A program made the translations under genes and the position numbers. From assembly GCF_000280925.3 (NCBI RefSeq), contig NZ_CP012109.1:1612001-1676000 (forward strand): 64,000 nt of DNA, read 5' to 3'. A model generated the notes under the pieces. It was not told the origin of the DNA. It saw nothing but the letters and a program-made list of their open reading frames with translations, and ran no database searches. Positions 55,994 through 64,000 of the stretch are shown here, in pieces (position 1 is the first letter of the stretch; each line of letters starts with the position of its first letter). Source of the DNA: Myxococcus hansupus. GTDB lineage: Bacteria > Myxococcota > Myxococcia > Myxococcales > Myxococcaceae.

Positions 55994-56614
55994 TCAGTGC
56001 CGGGGCGGCGGCGGCGCGCTGTGGTCGCAGTGCAAGAGCGACGGCGGGTCGAAGCAACTGAAGCGCTGGTTGTCGAGCCGGCACACGCCATCTGGCGTGT
56101 TGGCGCACTGCACCTCGGTGCGCGTGGCCTTGCAGTCGTAGCCGCAGCCCAGCGTCTCGGAGGCGTTGAGGCAGCGCGGGGCGGGGGTCTCCGCGCCGTA
56201 CTGGTGGATGACGGCGTCCGGTGGGTCCCAGCACATCAGTTGGTTGAAGTTCGTGGAGCACACGCCGTACGGCGTCCGGTTGCAGGCCACCTCGCCATTG
56301 AACTGGCGGCAGTTGTAGCCGCACGCCACCTGGCCCCGGCTCTCCTTGCACTCCGGCTTCACGCTTCGGGTGGGCGGATGCTGGATGGCGGCCAGGGGCG
56401 GGTCCCAACAGTGCACACCGCCCACCAGCACCTCACAGATGCCGTAGGGCGTCCTGGCGCATGCGGTCTGCGTCCCATTGGACTTGCACTGGTACCCGCA
56501 CACCGAACGCCCCTGGGCGAACAGACACTGCGGGGGCGGCGGCCGGGCCACGGGCTGCTCCGAGGCTTCCAGGGGAACCGTCGCGAACCACAACGCGGAG
56601 AGAAGGCTGAGCAT
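55994..56614 (-). CDS. Secreted protein with three tandem Cys-rich repeats
   Basis: A 206-residue exported protein. After a signal peptide (about residues 1-18), three copies of a unit of about 50-55 residues follow. Each has the pattern C, CGYxC, AC or QC, TPxGxC, and CWDPP or CFDPP: for example VCGYQCK/ARTPYGIC/CWDPP, ACGYNCR/NRTPYGVC/CWDPP and GCGYDCK/ANTPDGVC/CFDPP. Six conserved cysteines per unit suggest disulfide-locked knots outside the cell. I do not recognise the family. It is not obviously an enzyme. It may be an adhesin, inhibitor or matrix component. Confidence 0.75.
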   Translation of the reverse strand: MLSLLSALWFATVPLEASEQPVARPPPPQCLFAQGRSVCGYQCKSNGTQTACARTPYGICEVLVGGVHCWDPPLAAIQHPPTRSVKPECKESRGQVACGYNCRQFNGEVACNRTPYGVCSTNFNQLMCWDPPDAVIHQYGAETPAPRCLNASETLGCGYDCKATRTEVQCANTPDGVCRLDNQRFSCFDPPSLLHCDHSAPPPPRH

Positions 56615-56704
56615 GGTGGAGGCCCGACGAAAAAGGCGGCGGTTTATTCAACCGCCCATTCCGGAGCCGTACGGGCAGGGTCTCCTGCCCGGTGGGGCGT
56701 GCGC

Positions 56705-58720
56705 TCAGCGGGCGCGGGGTCCACCCGGCCGGGGCGGGCGGGAGCGTCCACCGGCCCGCGGCGCATTCCGGGGCGCGCTGTCCTGACGCGGCGCGGAGGC
56801 ACCCTCGGCGCTGTCACGCTCCGTGCGTTGGCGGCGCGCGGCTTCCCCGGGCGACTCCGGCGGCACGAGCGCGTGCGGTCCCCGTCCGATGAGGTCCTCG
56901 CGGCCGGCCTGCTTCAGCGCCTCGCGCGCCAGCGGCCACTGCTCCGGATTCCAGTAGAGCAGCAGCGCCTTCTGGAGCCGCTTCTCGCGAAGTCCCTGCG
57001 CCGTGTAGACGGGCTCCATCTTCAGCGGGTCCAGGCCGGTGAAGTACATGGCGGTGGCCATGGCCATGGGCGTGGGGATGAAGTCCTGCACCTGCCGGGG
57101 CCGCTTCCCGTTCTGCTTCAGCCACAGCGCCAGCTCCACCATGTCCTCCAGCGTGGAGCCCGGGTGGCCGCTGATGAAGTAGGGGATGTCGTACTGCTCC
57201 TTGCCGGCTTCCTCACTGGCGCAGGCGAACATCTGCTGGAAGCGCTCGAAGCTCTCGATGCCGGGCTTCTTCATCTTCTCCAGCACGCGCGGCGACACGT
57301 GCTCCGGCGCCACCGACAACTGTCCACCGACGTGGTGCGCGGCCAGCTCCTTCACGTACTCCGGCGAGAGCTCCGCCAGGTCGTACCGCACGCCGCTGGC
57401 GATGAAGACGTGTTTGACGCCGTCCTCCTTGCGCACGTCCTGCATCAGGCTGATGAGCGGGCCGTGGTCCGTCTGGAGGTTCTCGCACACGCCCGGGTGG
57501 ACGCAGGACAGCTTGCGGCACCGCTTCTCGATGTCCTCGCTCTTGCACTTGAGCTTGTACATGTTGGCGGTGGGGCCACCCAGGTCGGTGATGGTGCCCC
57601 GGAAGTCACCCATGCGGCGCAGGGCGCGGACCTCGCGCAGCACGCTCTCCGCGGAGCGGCTCTGGATGACGCGGCCCTCGTGCTCGGTGATGGAGCAGAA
57701 GGTGCAGCCGCCGAAGCACCCGCGCATCAGCACGATGGAGTGCTTCACCGTCTCGTAGGCGGGGATGCGGTCCTGGTACATCGGGTGCGGCACGCGGTTG
57801 AAGGGCAAGTCGTACAGCTCGTCCATCGCCACCGACGCGCCTTCCGCGCCCGTGGTGCCCACGCCGTCCTCCAGCGGGAGCGCGGGCGGATTCATGAAGA
57901 TGGCGCGGTTGCCATGGCGCTGCGCGAGGGGGCGCGCGTTGCCCGGGTTGGTCTCCATCTGGAAGTCGCGGCTCATCACCGCGAAGGCCCGCTTGTCCTC
58001 GATGACCTGCTCGTAGGAGGGCAGCACCACCGTCTTGCGGTCCACGGCGCGTTTGGCCGGGTCCGCCTCGTGGGTGCGCATCTCCTCGTCGTTGATGAGG
58101 TATGCGGTGCCGCGCACGTCGCGGATGTCCTGGATGCGCTCGCCTTGGCGCATGCGGTCCGCGACCTCCATGATGGGCCGCTCGCCCATGCCGAAGACGA
58201 GCAGGTCCGCCTTGGCGTCGAAGAGGATGGAGCGGCGCACCTTCTCGCTCCAGTAGTCGAAGTGGGCGATGCGCCGGAGGCTGGCCTCGATGCCGCCCAG
58301 AATGACGGGGACGTCGGGGAACGCCTCGCGGCAGCGCTGCGCGTAGACGATGGTGGCGCGGTCGGGCCGGCAGTTCGTCCGGCCCGCGGGGCTGTACTGG
58401 TCCTCGGAGCGGTTCTTCTTCTGGGCCGTCAGCCGGTTGAGCATCGAGTCCAGGTTGCCCGCGGCCACACCGAAGAACATGCGCGGGGCGCCCAGGGCCT
58501 TGAAGGGCTCGGCGGAGTGCCAGTCCGGCTGCGCGATGATGCCCACCTTGAAGCCGCGGCCTTCCAGGAAGCGCGCGATGAGGACCGGCCCGAAGGCCGG
58601 GTGGTCCACGTACGCGTCTCCCGTCACGATGATGATGTCGCACTGCTCCCAGCCTCGGGCCTGCATGTCGGCGCGGGTGGTGGGCAGAAAGGGATGGGCG
58701 TAGCGAGTCGAATAGGCCAT
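56705..58720 (-). CDS. YgiQ family radical SAM protein
   Basis: A 671-residue radical SAM protein of the YgiQ family (UPF0313). Motifs in order: [20 protein letters not shown] and [20 protein letters not shown] in the N-terminal domain, the cluster motif [54 protein letters not shown] and [15 protein letters not shown]. The last 60 residues are a low-complexity Arg/Pro/Ala-rich tail. Function is not known for the family; cobalamin-dependent or tRNA-linked roles have been suggested for relatives. ATG 58720 was chosen as the family start; the frame is open to 58849. Confidence 0.92.
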   Translation of the reverse strand: MAYSTRYAHPFLPTTRADMQARGWEQCDIIIVTGDAYVDHPAFGPVLIARFLEGRGFKVGIIAQPDWHSAEPFKALGAPRMFFGVAAGNLDSMLNRLTAQKKNRSEDQYSPAGRTNCRPDRATIVYAQRCREAFPDVPVILGGIEASLRRIAHFDYWSEKVRRSILFDAKADLLVFGMGERPIMEVADRMRQGERIQDIRDVRGTAYLINDEEMRTHEADPAKRAVDRKTVVLPSYEQVIEDKRAFAVMSRDFQMETNPGNARPLAQRHGNRAIFMNPPALPLEDGVGTTGAEGASVAMDELYDLPFNRVPHPMYQDRIPAYETVKHSIVLMRGCFGGCTFCSITEHEGRVIQSRSAESVLREVRALRRMGDFRGTITDLGGPTANMYKLKCKSEDIEKRCRKLSCVHPGVCENLQTDHGPLISLMQDVRKEDGVKHVFIASGVRYDLAELSPEYVKELAAHHVGGQLSVAPEHVSPRVLEKMKKPGIESFERFQQMFACASEEAGKEQYDIPYFISGHPGSTLEDMVELALWLKQNGKRPRQVQDFIPTPMAMATAMYFTGLDPLKMEPVYTAQGLREKRLQKALLLYWNPEQWPLAREALKQAGREDLIGRGPHALVPPESPGEAARRQRTERDSAEGASAPRQDSAPRNAPRAGGRSRPPRPGGPRAR

Positions 58721-59034
58721 GTCGGAGAAGGGGCGAGGGCTTCCTCCCAGAACATCGGGAGGGCGCGGAAGCAAGCCCGGCTGGAGAGGGTGTACACCGG
58801 GGCGGCTTGCCTTCCTACCCACCGCGCATGCACCCGAAGTGTGGTGCATTGACGGCGATCCAGGCCTCCCCTACCTTGGCCGCCCTCTTACATGTGGCGA
58901 CCTGTTCAGGTGGGTAGGTCGCGAAATGTAGGTTCGAGAGTGTTCGCCATGGCAGCCGCACCGCACCCCTCAGCCCTGCCAGACGTGACGGAGCCGCGTG
59001 GCGCCCAGGGCCCACGGCCGGTGGTGGGCGAGGT

Positions 59035-62000
59035 GTGGAGGCTCCGCGTCCGATGAGCGGCGGGTCGGGCGGGGGCAGGGCGGGGGACGCGGCGGAACCG
59101 GAGGCGGGTGCTTCCGGCGAGCCCGCTTCCACGCGCGAGCTGCACATCGAATACGACGACGCGCCCCCCGCGGAGGCGGCGGCCTCGCGGCGCGGCGGTT
59201 CGAACGAGTACGACGACGCTCCCCCCGCGGAGGCGGTGGCCTCGCGGCGCGGCGGTTCGAACAACGAGTACGACGACGCGCCCCCCGTGGAGGCCATGCC
59301 GGCGCGGCGCGGCGGTCCGAACAACGAGTACGACGACGCGCCCCCCGCGGAGGCCATGCCGGCGCGGCGTGCCGGTCCGGTGCCTCGCTGGCGCAACGCG
59401 CTCGTGGTGCCGGAACCTCCTCGCGAGGAAGAGGTGGCGCTGCGGCGGACGGAGACCGCGGTGCGCGCCGACGCGCCCCAGGCGCCGGTGCCCCTCGAGG
59501 GTGCCTCGGAGGTGGCGCGAGCGCCGAACCCGATGCTCGTCTCGAGGATGGCGCGCGGCCGGGACGCGGAGGACGTGCCCTCGCGGGATGTCTCCGCGCC
59601 CGAGGACGTCAGCCCCGCCGAGCGCGAGGCGATGCGGGCCGCGGTGGCCAGCGGGAAGCGGCGTGAAATCTGGTCTCCGCCCGCGTATCTCCCCGAGGAG
59701 CTGCGCGAGGCGCTGTTGCTGGAGCGCAGCCAGTACCGCGCGCAGTTGCTCCAGGACGTGCGCGAGCTCAGCCTCCAGGGCCCCGGCGTGTTGTCTCTCA
59801 TCCCGAGGCCCGCGGCGGACCCGGACTGGTCGGGCGGCACGGTGCTCGGCTTCCAGGGCGAGGAGTGTGTCTTCGGCGGGGACGTCGTCCACCTGGACTT
59901 CGAGTCGGGCCGGGTCTTCGCCGCGCCCAGCCACGGCGACGACGTGGACCGCCGCGCGCTGTCCGCCGACCGCTGGTGTTACCGCCCCTACGACTTCGCC
60001 GAGGCCCTGTGCGCGGCGGCGTCGGCCTACGAGGAGCGGCAGGACGCACTCGCCGAGTCCCTGCGCCGGGCGTGTGGTGAAGCCCCTCCGGTCCCTCCGT
60101 CTTCCCAGGACGACCTGCTGCTCCCGGCGGACCGGCTCTGGCGGCAACCCTGGGGCTGCATCTGGGGGCCTCCGGGGACGGGCAAGACGACGGCCGTCGC
60201 GGACCTCATCGCGCGTGCGCTGCGGGCCTTCCCGGGGGAGCGCATCCTCGCGGTGGCGCCCACCAACCGCGCGGCGGACGAACTGGTTCTCCGCGTCAGC
60301 GCGCTGTTGGAGCGCGAGCCCATCCCCCTGCGGCCCCTGGCGCGCAGCATCTTCCGAGGCGGCACCGGCGCGAGCGACGCGCTGGCGAAGCTGCCCACCG
60401 TCACGCTGGAGGACACCAAGGGCGGCAAGCTGCGCGCCAGCATCGAGGAGCGCGAGCGGGAGCTGGTGCTCCAGCGGGTGCGGGGCGGTCCGGCGCACGA
60501 GCTGGCCAAGCTCCAAGCGGAGCTGCGCGGCCTGCGCGGCAAGGTGAAGGACCCCACGCTCAAGGAGGTGGAGAAGGGGGACTGCCCGTTGGTGGTGGTC
60601 ACCGTGCACCGGGCGTTGCGGCTCGTCTCGGAGCTGGAGGGGAAGCGGCACTTCGCGCGACTCGTGGTGGACGAGGCGGGCATGGTGACGCGCGCGGCCA
60701 CCGCGTTGATGGGGCCACTGGCGGAGCGGGTGACGCTCGCGGGAGACCCGAAGCAGATTGGCCCGGTGAGCCGCGCCGCCGAGGGCGCTGGGAAGGGCTC
60801 GCAGAAGTGGCTTCGGGGCAGTGGCCTGTCCCACCTGGAAGACGCGGTGCGGGACGCGGCGCGCGCGGACGTGTTGCTGCTGCGCACCCAGCACCGCATG
60901 CATCCGCACATCGCGAAGGTGGTGAGCCACTTCTGCTACGGCGGGGCGCTGGAGGATGGTGACGGCGTGAAGGCCCGCGCCGAGCGGCCCGCCCCGGTGG
61001 CGGCGTTCCCCGAGACGCGCGCGGGTTGGGTGGTGCTGGATGGCCTCACGCGCGACGCGAAGCGGCTCACGCATGGGCGCGGGGAGACGGGCTCGGGATA
61101 TCAGCGGGAGCTGTCCGCCAACCTCGCCGTGTCCCTGTCGCGGGAAGCGGTGCGCTCCGGGCTCAGCGTCCTGTGTGTCACGCCGTACCGCGCGCAGGCG
61201 GCCTTGCTGCGCCGGCTGGGCAACGCGGCGGGCCTTCGCGGAGACGTCTTCAGCGCCTCCACCATCCACCGTCAGCAGGGCACCCAGTACGACGTGGTGC
61301 TGGTGGATACGGTCGCCGGAGGCAGGCCGTTTCCTCCGCACACATTGGTGCCGATGCTGAACGTGGCCGCCAGCCGCGCGAAGGACTACCTGCTGGTGTT
61401 GGCCTCTCGCGATGAGGCTCGCGCCGCCACGATTCCCCAGCGCTTCCTGTCGCTGCTGCCTCGGCTTCGTGTTCACCCAGGGGAGCCCTTGAAGCTGGAG
61501 CCGCTGCCCGTCCCGCAGCGCGCGCCGCCACCTCCGCCGCCTCCAGTGCCGGTGGACCTGGGCGCGGAAATCTCGGGCGCTCGGACGGGGCGGCCGCTCT
61601 TCACCCATGAACAGGTGTCGCTCTTCGAGCGGCGCTTCGATGACGGGCATCACCTGGTGCGTGGCGTGGCCGGGAGCGGGAAGACGTACGTGCTGGCCCA
61701 CTGGGTGGCGCGCTACCTGTTGGAGCACGCCGAGGCACAGGTGTTGGTGTCCTTCTTCAACCGGGCGCTGGCGCCGCTGGTGGACAAGCTGCTCGTGGAG
61801 GCGATTTCCCAGCGCGCGGGCCGGCTCCGGGTGCGCGAGCTGCGCTCCCGGGTGACGGTGAAGCACGTGGGGGCCTTGCGCCGCCATGCCCCGGAGTCCT
61901 TCGACGGGGTCTTCGTGGATGAAGCCCAGGACATGGACGCCAAGGCGCTGGCCATGCTCCACGCGCTGGTGCGTCCGGATGCGCTTCCGGACGGACGCGA

Positions 62001-62871
62001 GGTGCGCTGCTTCCAGCTTTTCATGGATGACTCGCAGAACGTCTATGGCCAGGTGCCCATCGACGCGCTGAAGGAGCAGCTTCCGGAAGGGCTGTCATTC
62101 CGCGGGCGGACGCGCGTGCTCAAGGAGACGTTCCGTGCCACGCGGGACATTCTCGACGTGGCCTTCAACGTGGTGTTGGACCCGCTGCGCCAGCACGCCG
62201 CGGCCGAGCCCGGCATGCGCGAGTACATGAAGGTGGGCGAGTTGGCGCGTGAAGGGCTCGTCTGGCTTCCGGAGGAGACGCTGGAAGGGCTCTTCCGGGT
62301 CCAATCCACGGAGCGCGGCGGCGTGCTGCCCCAGGTGCGAGGGTTCGCGTCCAGTGCCAGCGAGGCCCGGCAGGTCGCTCGCGAAATCGCGCGGCTCATC
62401 CGCGAGGAGGGCGTCCATCCGAGCGACATCCTCGTCGTGGCGCCGGTGATGCCCTCTCAGTTCACGGAGGCGCTGAAGCGCGCGGGCGTGCCGGCGGAGG
62501 CCTACGGCGGAAAGGGGGGGCGCAACGTGACGGACTTCCGCGTCAGCGGCGTGGACCACGTGCGCGCCACCACGGTGTTTTCGTGCAAGGGGCACGAGTG
62601 CCCCATCGTGTTCTTCGCGGGCCTGGACGCGCTGGACACCGCGGAGCAGTGGATGGCGGGGGCTCGCGAGCGCTCGGCGCGGGAGAACGAGCGCATCCGC
62701 CGCGCCATGTTCTACGTGGGCGCGACGCGAGCGATGAAGCGGCAGTACCTCACCGGCGTGCGGGGAGCGCGCTTTCTTCGCGTGGCCACCAAGTACGTGG
62801 AGACGCTCGGCGGGCTCGCACCTTCCGCGCCGGAAGAGGCGGCGCGAGCCCCGGGTGGCGCCTCCCGGTAG
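59035..62871 (+). CDS. Fusion of two SF1 helicases (Upf1/Dna2-like plus UvrD/Rep-like) with N-terminal repeats
   Basis: A 1278-residue protein. Residues about 40-115 carry four tandem copies of a 19-20 residue YDDAPPxEA repeat. The first helicase core has Walker A GPPGTGKT at 378-385, Walker B VVDEAGMV, GDPKQIGPV, TPYRAQAALLRRLG, STIHRQQGTQYDVVLVD and NVAASRAKDYLLVL. This is the Upf1/Dna2 class with AAA_11/AAA_12-type domains. The second core has Walker A GVAGSGKT at 877-884, FVDEAQDMD, MDDSQNVYG, ETFRATRDI, VFSCKGHECPIVFFAGLD and FYVGATRAMKR. This is the UvrD class. Both active sites look intact. Start GTG 59035; ATG 59053 is possible. The 3' end is tandemly duplicated. Confidence 0.88.
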   Translation: MEAPRPMSGGSGGGRAGDAAEPEAGASGEPASTRELHIEYDDAPPAEAAASRRGGSNEYDDAPPAEAVASRRGGSNNEYDDAPPVEAMPARRGGPNNEYDDAPPAEAMPARRAGPVPRWRNALVVPEPPREEEVALRRTETAVRADAPQAPVPLEGASEVARAPNPMLVSRMARGRDAEDVPSRDVSAPEDVSPAEREAMRAAVASGKRREIWSPPAYLPEELREALLLERSQYRAQLLQDVRELSLQGPGVLSLIPRPAADPDWSGGTVLGFQGEECVFGGDVVHLDFESGRVFAAPSHGDDVDRRALSADRWCYRPYDFAEALCAAASAYEERQDALAESLRRACGEAPPVPPSSQDDLLLPADRLWRQPWGCIWGPPGTGKTTAVADLIARALRAFPGERILAVAPTNRAADELVLRVSALLEREPIPLRPLARSIFRGGTGASDALAKLPTVTLEDTKGGKLRASIEERERELVLQRVRGGPAHELAKLQAELRGLRGKVKDPTLKEVEKGDCPLVVVTVHRALRLVSELEGKRHFARLVVDEAGMVTRAATALMGPLAERVTLAGDPKQIGPVSRAAEGAGKGSQKWLRGSGLSHLEDAVRDAARADVLLLRTQHRMHPHIAKVVSHFCYGGALEDGDGVKARAERPAPVAAFPETRAGWVVLDGLTRDAKRLTHGRGETGSGYQRELSANLAVSLSREAVRSGLSVLCVTPYRAQAALLRRLGNAAGLRGDVFSASTIHRQQGTQYDVVLVDTVAGGRPFPPHTLVPMLNVAASRAKDYLLVLASRDEARAATIPQRFLSLLPRLRVHPGEPLKLEPLPVPQRAPPPPPPPVPVDLGAEISGARTGRPLFTHEQVSLFERRFDDGHHLVRGVAGSGKTYVLAHWVARYLLEHAEAQVLVSFFNRALAPLVDKLLVEAISQRAGRLRVRELRSRVTVKHVGALRRHAPESFDGVFVDEAQDMDAKALAMLHALVRPDALPDGREVRCFQLFMDDSQNVYGQVPIDALKEQLPEGLSFRGRTRVLKETFRATRDILDVAFNVVLDPLRQHAAAEPGMREYMKVGELAREGLVWLPEETLEGLFRVQSTERGGVLPQVRGFASSASEARQVAREIARLIREEGVHPSDILVVAPVMPSQFTEALKRAGVPAEAYGGKGGRNVTDFRVSGVDHVRATTVFSCKGHECPIVFFAGLDALDTAEQWMAGARERSARENERIRRAMFYVGATRAMKRQYLTGVRGARFLRVATKYVETLGGLAPSAPEEAARAPGGASR
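59146..59385 (+). repeat. Four in-frame repeats encoding YDDAPPxEA units
   Basis: Tandem direct repeats in the helicase gene with tac codons of the Tyr at 59152, 59209, 59269 and 59329, giving periods of 57, 60 and 60 bases. Each unit encodes Tyr-Asp-Asp-Ala-Pro-Pro followed by Glu-Ala and then Arg-Arg-Gly. The nucleotide identity is high, so they arose by recent duplication. Confidence 0.85.
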
Positions 62872-62990
62872 GGCACTTGCGCCGCTCGTCAGGGCCGGCG
62901 CGAGCCCGGGTGGCGCCTCTCGGTAGGGCACTTGCGCCGCTCGTCAGGGCCGGCGCGAGCCCCGGGTGGCGCCCCCCGGTAGCGCTACCG
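62841..62990 (+). repeat. Tandem duplication of the helicase gene 3' end, ending in a palindrome
   Basis: Three copies of a 55-56 base unit begin at 62841, 62897 and 62952 (the last is partial). The unit covers the last codons of the helicase gene, its TAG stop, and downstream sequence. Copies 1 and 2 differ by one deletion and one substitution. Near its end the third copy merges into a 14-bp perfect palindrome CGGTAGCGCTACCG (62977-62990), which may form a terminator and contains the stop of the opposing gene. Confidence 0.8.
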
Positions 62991-63530
62991 CGCCTCCCGC
63001 CGGATGGCGGGCAAGTGCACCTGGAGGCCGTTGCGGTGCGCCGCTTCCAGCGTGCCCGCGGCGAGTTGCTTCACGAATCGCTCGGTGCGGGCGATGCGCT
63101 CCCGTTCCTCGACAATCGGGTTCGGGTCCCCGGACGTCTCATGCTTGGGATCGATGGCCAGAACCACGCAGCCGTTCTCGGAGGCTTGCGCGCCTTGGCA
63201 GGTGACGACCATCGTCACGAGGACCTGGCCTCCCGACACGGAGGGCCCAGAGGTACCGCTCGCGGCCTTGGTCTCGGCTTCGGATGACGCCTCGGGGCCC
63301 GTGTGCGCGTGAGCGCGGCGCCCATCCAGGCGCTCCACCACGACATTCCTGCGCGGGTCCACCACGAAGGTGGAGCGCCGCTCCGCGTCCTGGGCGTCCT
63401 GCAGCGTGACGCGGACCCGCGTGCCCGGGGGCACGTCCTCGGCGGGATTCCAGTCCGGCGTCCGGCCCGTGTGGATGCAGCCCGTGGCCGCGACGACCAG
63501 ACACGACAGCGGAACGATGAACTTCTTCAT
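62985..63530 (-). CDS. Lipoprotein, unknown function (upstream of it: CHAT protease gene)
   Basis: A 181-residue lipoprotein. The lipobox is AATGC with Cys18. The mature protein begins IHTGRTPDWNPAEDVPPG, followed by RVRVTLQDAQDAERRSTFVV, a short Ser/Ala/Thr-rich spacer, and GCVVLAIDPKHET. Toward the end ARTERFVKQLAAGTLE is helical. I do not recognise the family. ATG 63530 was chosen for the signal peptide. It lies 29 bases after the CHAT gene stop on the same strand, so the two may be co-transcribed. Confidence 0.78.
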   Translation of the reverse strand: MKKFIVPLSCLVVAATGCIHTGRTPDWNPAEDVPPGTRVRVTLQDAQDAERRSTFVVDPRRNVVVERLDGRRAHAHTGPEASSEAETKAASGTSGPSVSGGQVLVTMVVTCQGAQASENGCVVLAIDPKHETSGDPNPIVEERERIARTERFVKQLAAGTLEAAHRNGLQVHLPAIRREAR

Positions 63531-63559
63531 GGGGGTGTACTCGATGGAGAGGAGAGGGA

Positions 63560-64000
63560 TTATTCGAAGAGAAGCACCTGGTGGACCCACGCGCTGCTGT
63601 GGCGCTTCAGCCACGCCTGGCGTTCATCGCGCAGCGCCACGGCGGCGGGAGCCCCTTCGCGAATGCGTGCCAGGACAGGCTCGAAGAAGGCGTTGGCCTC
63701 GGCATCCGGAATCTCCTGCGTCGCGGCGAGGACGGCCCGCGCGCCGGATTCGATGAAGGCCAGCGGCAATCCGAAGTTCTCATGAAGGTAGGCACTGGTG
63801 TGGCCCGCGTAACACGCGGCGAGCAGCACCACGGGGTGTCCGTGCAGCCGCTGTCCCTTCAGGTCTCCCGTGGACAGCGCGAAGCGGCCACTGGAGGACT
63901 CGGGTGAGAGCACGAGCACGGACGCATCCGCCACCGAGGGGTCGATGATGCCGTGCGCGTGGACCTGCACCTCGGTGGCGTCGCGCATGGCCTGCAGGAC
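63560..64000 (-). CDS. CHAT domain (caspase-like) protein, C-terminal part (5' truncated by window edge)
   Basis: The last 146 residues of a caspase-fold CHAT protease. The catalytic His is in VQVHAHGIID and the catalytic Cys in LLAACYAGH. FIESGARAVLAATQEIPD and ARIREGAPAAVALRDERQAW are typical CHAT segments. The frame is open through base 64000, so the N-terminal part (often TPR or another sensor region) is outside the window. Related CHAT proteins act in programmed cell death or defence signalling. Here a lipoprotein gene follows. Which stimulus activates it cannot be told. Confidence 0.85.
   Translation of the reverse strand, partial: VLQAMRDATEVQVHAHGIIDPSVADASVLVLSPESSSGRFALSTGDLKGQRLHGHPVVLLAACYAGHTSAYLHENFGLPLAFIESGARAVLAATQEIPDAEANAFFEPVLARIREGAPAAVALRDERQAWLKRHSSAWVHQVLLFE

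Noticed and set aside
55271..58852. 1193-codon plus-strand frame opposite YgiQ and neighbouring genes
   Set aside because: It spans four minus-strand genes with clear motifs. Its translation is Val/Arg/His-rich and has no domain.
58906..61962. 1018-codon minus-strand frame opposite the helicase fusion
   Set aside because: Antisense of conserved helicase motifs. The sequence is His/Arg/Gln-rich and the repeats are only the reverse image of the YDDAPP units.

Overview
The window is high-GC bacterial DNA from a deltaproteobacterium of the Myxococcus type (Myxococcaceae). I infer this from the codon bias (G or C at nearly every third position), many type II signal peptides, a DUSAM-type protein, DUF4476, HlyIII and CHAT proteins, and the gene content as a whole. 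No rRNA, tRNA, CRISPR array, insertion sequence or phage block is visible. About 58 protein genes fill the window. The first and last are cut by its edges.

Layout. 1-4833: the distal part of an alternative complex III operon (actB', actC, actD, actE, actF) with four-base start/stop overlaps, closed by a hairpin. 5058-10266: a low-GC C39-like peptidase, a Gfo/Idh/MocA oxidoreductase, a trypsin-fold protein that has lost its catalytic residues, and a SEC-C protein. 10279-13226: a minus-strand TetR - enoyl-CoA hydratase - alpha/beta hydrolase - DUF3592 group with an operator over the TetR promoter. 13257-18227: HlyIII, a second TetR, a KtrB/KtrA-type potassium uptake pair and a DUF2254 membrane protein. 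18339-29056: a low-oxygen respiration block, with a TauE/SafE-DsbD_2 membrane protein, ccoI, ccoS, fused ccoNO, ccoQ, a short one-haem ccoP, ccoG, a secreted Cys-rich protein, hemN and a hemerythrin-like protein. 29123-39405: DUF4476, phosphoglycerate mutase, a lipoprotein/DUSAM pair, an AlkZ-like protein, VOC, YaiI/DUF188, a LytS/LytR-type two-component pair, a lipoprotein with an acidic tail, a GFA protein, and a secreted lipase with its foldase. 39702-49375: Dcp-like M3 peptidase and a divergent Lrp regulator, a histone-H1-like basic protein, a decayed coding remnant, DoxX, two beta-lactamase-fold proteins (one active-looking, one not), a small DUF4258-like protein, a zinc-ribbon pseudokinase and an RluA-type pseudouridine synthase. 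49421-64000: a subtilase, a predicted outer-membrane barrel, lipoproteins, ChaN, a triple-repeat Cys-rich protein, a YgiQ-type radical SAM protein, a two-helicase fusion, and the end of a CHAT protease gene.

How the genes work together. Alternative complex III oxidises quinol and passes electrons to cytochrome c. The cbb3 oxidase block, with its own copper pump (CcoI) and iron-sulfur assembly protein (CcoG), reduces oxygen at low tension. HemN makes haem without oxygen, and the hemerythrin-like protein may sense or carry oxygen or NO. KtrAB with DUF2254 suggests ion homeostasis. The secreted hydrolases (lipase with foldase, subtilase, Dcp) suit a predatory, protein- and lipid-degrading life style.

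The most unusual theme is a set of enzyme folds whose catalytic residues are replaced: the S1 protease-like protein (7642-8793), the class C beta-lactamase-like protein (45817-46863) and the kinase-like protein (47410-48321). An AlkZ-like protein (31803-33071) also appears to lack the usual QxQ motif. Other candidates for new biology are the lipoprotein/DUSAM pair (30704-31513) and the Upf1-like/UvrD-like double helicase (59035-62871). All functions below are read from sequence by eye. No database search was run.
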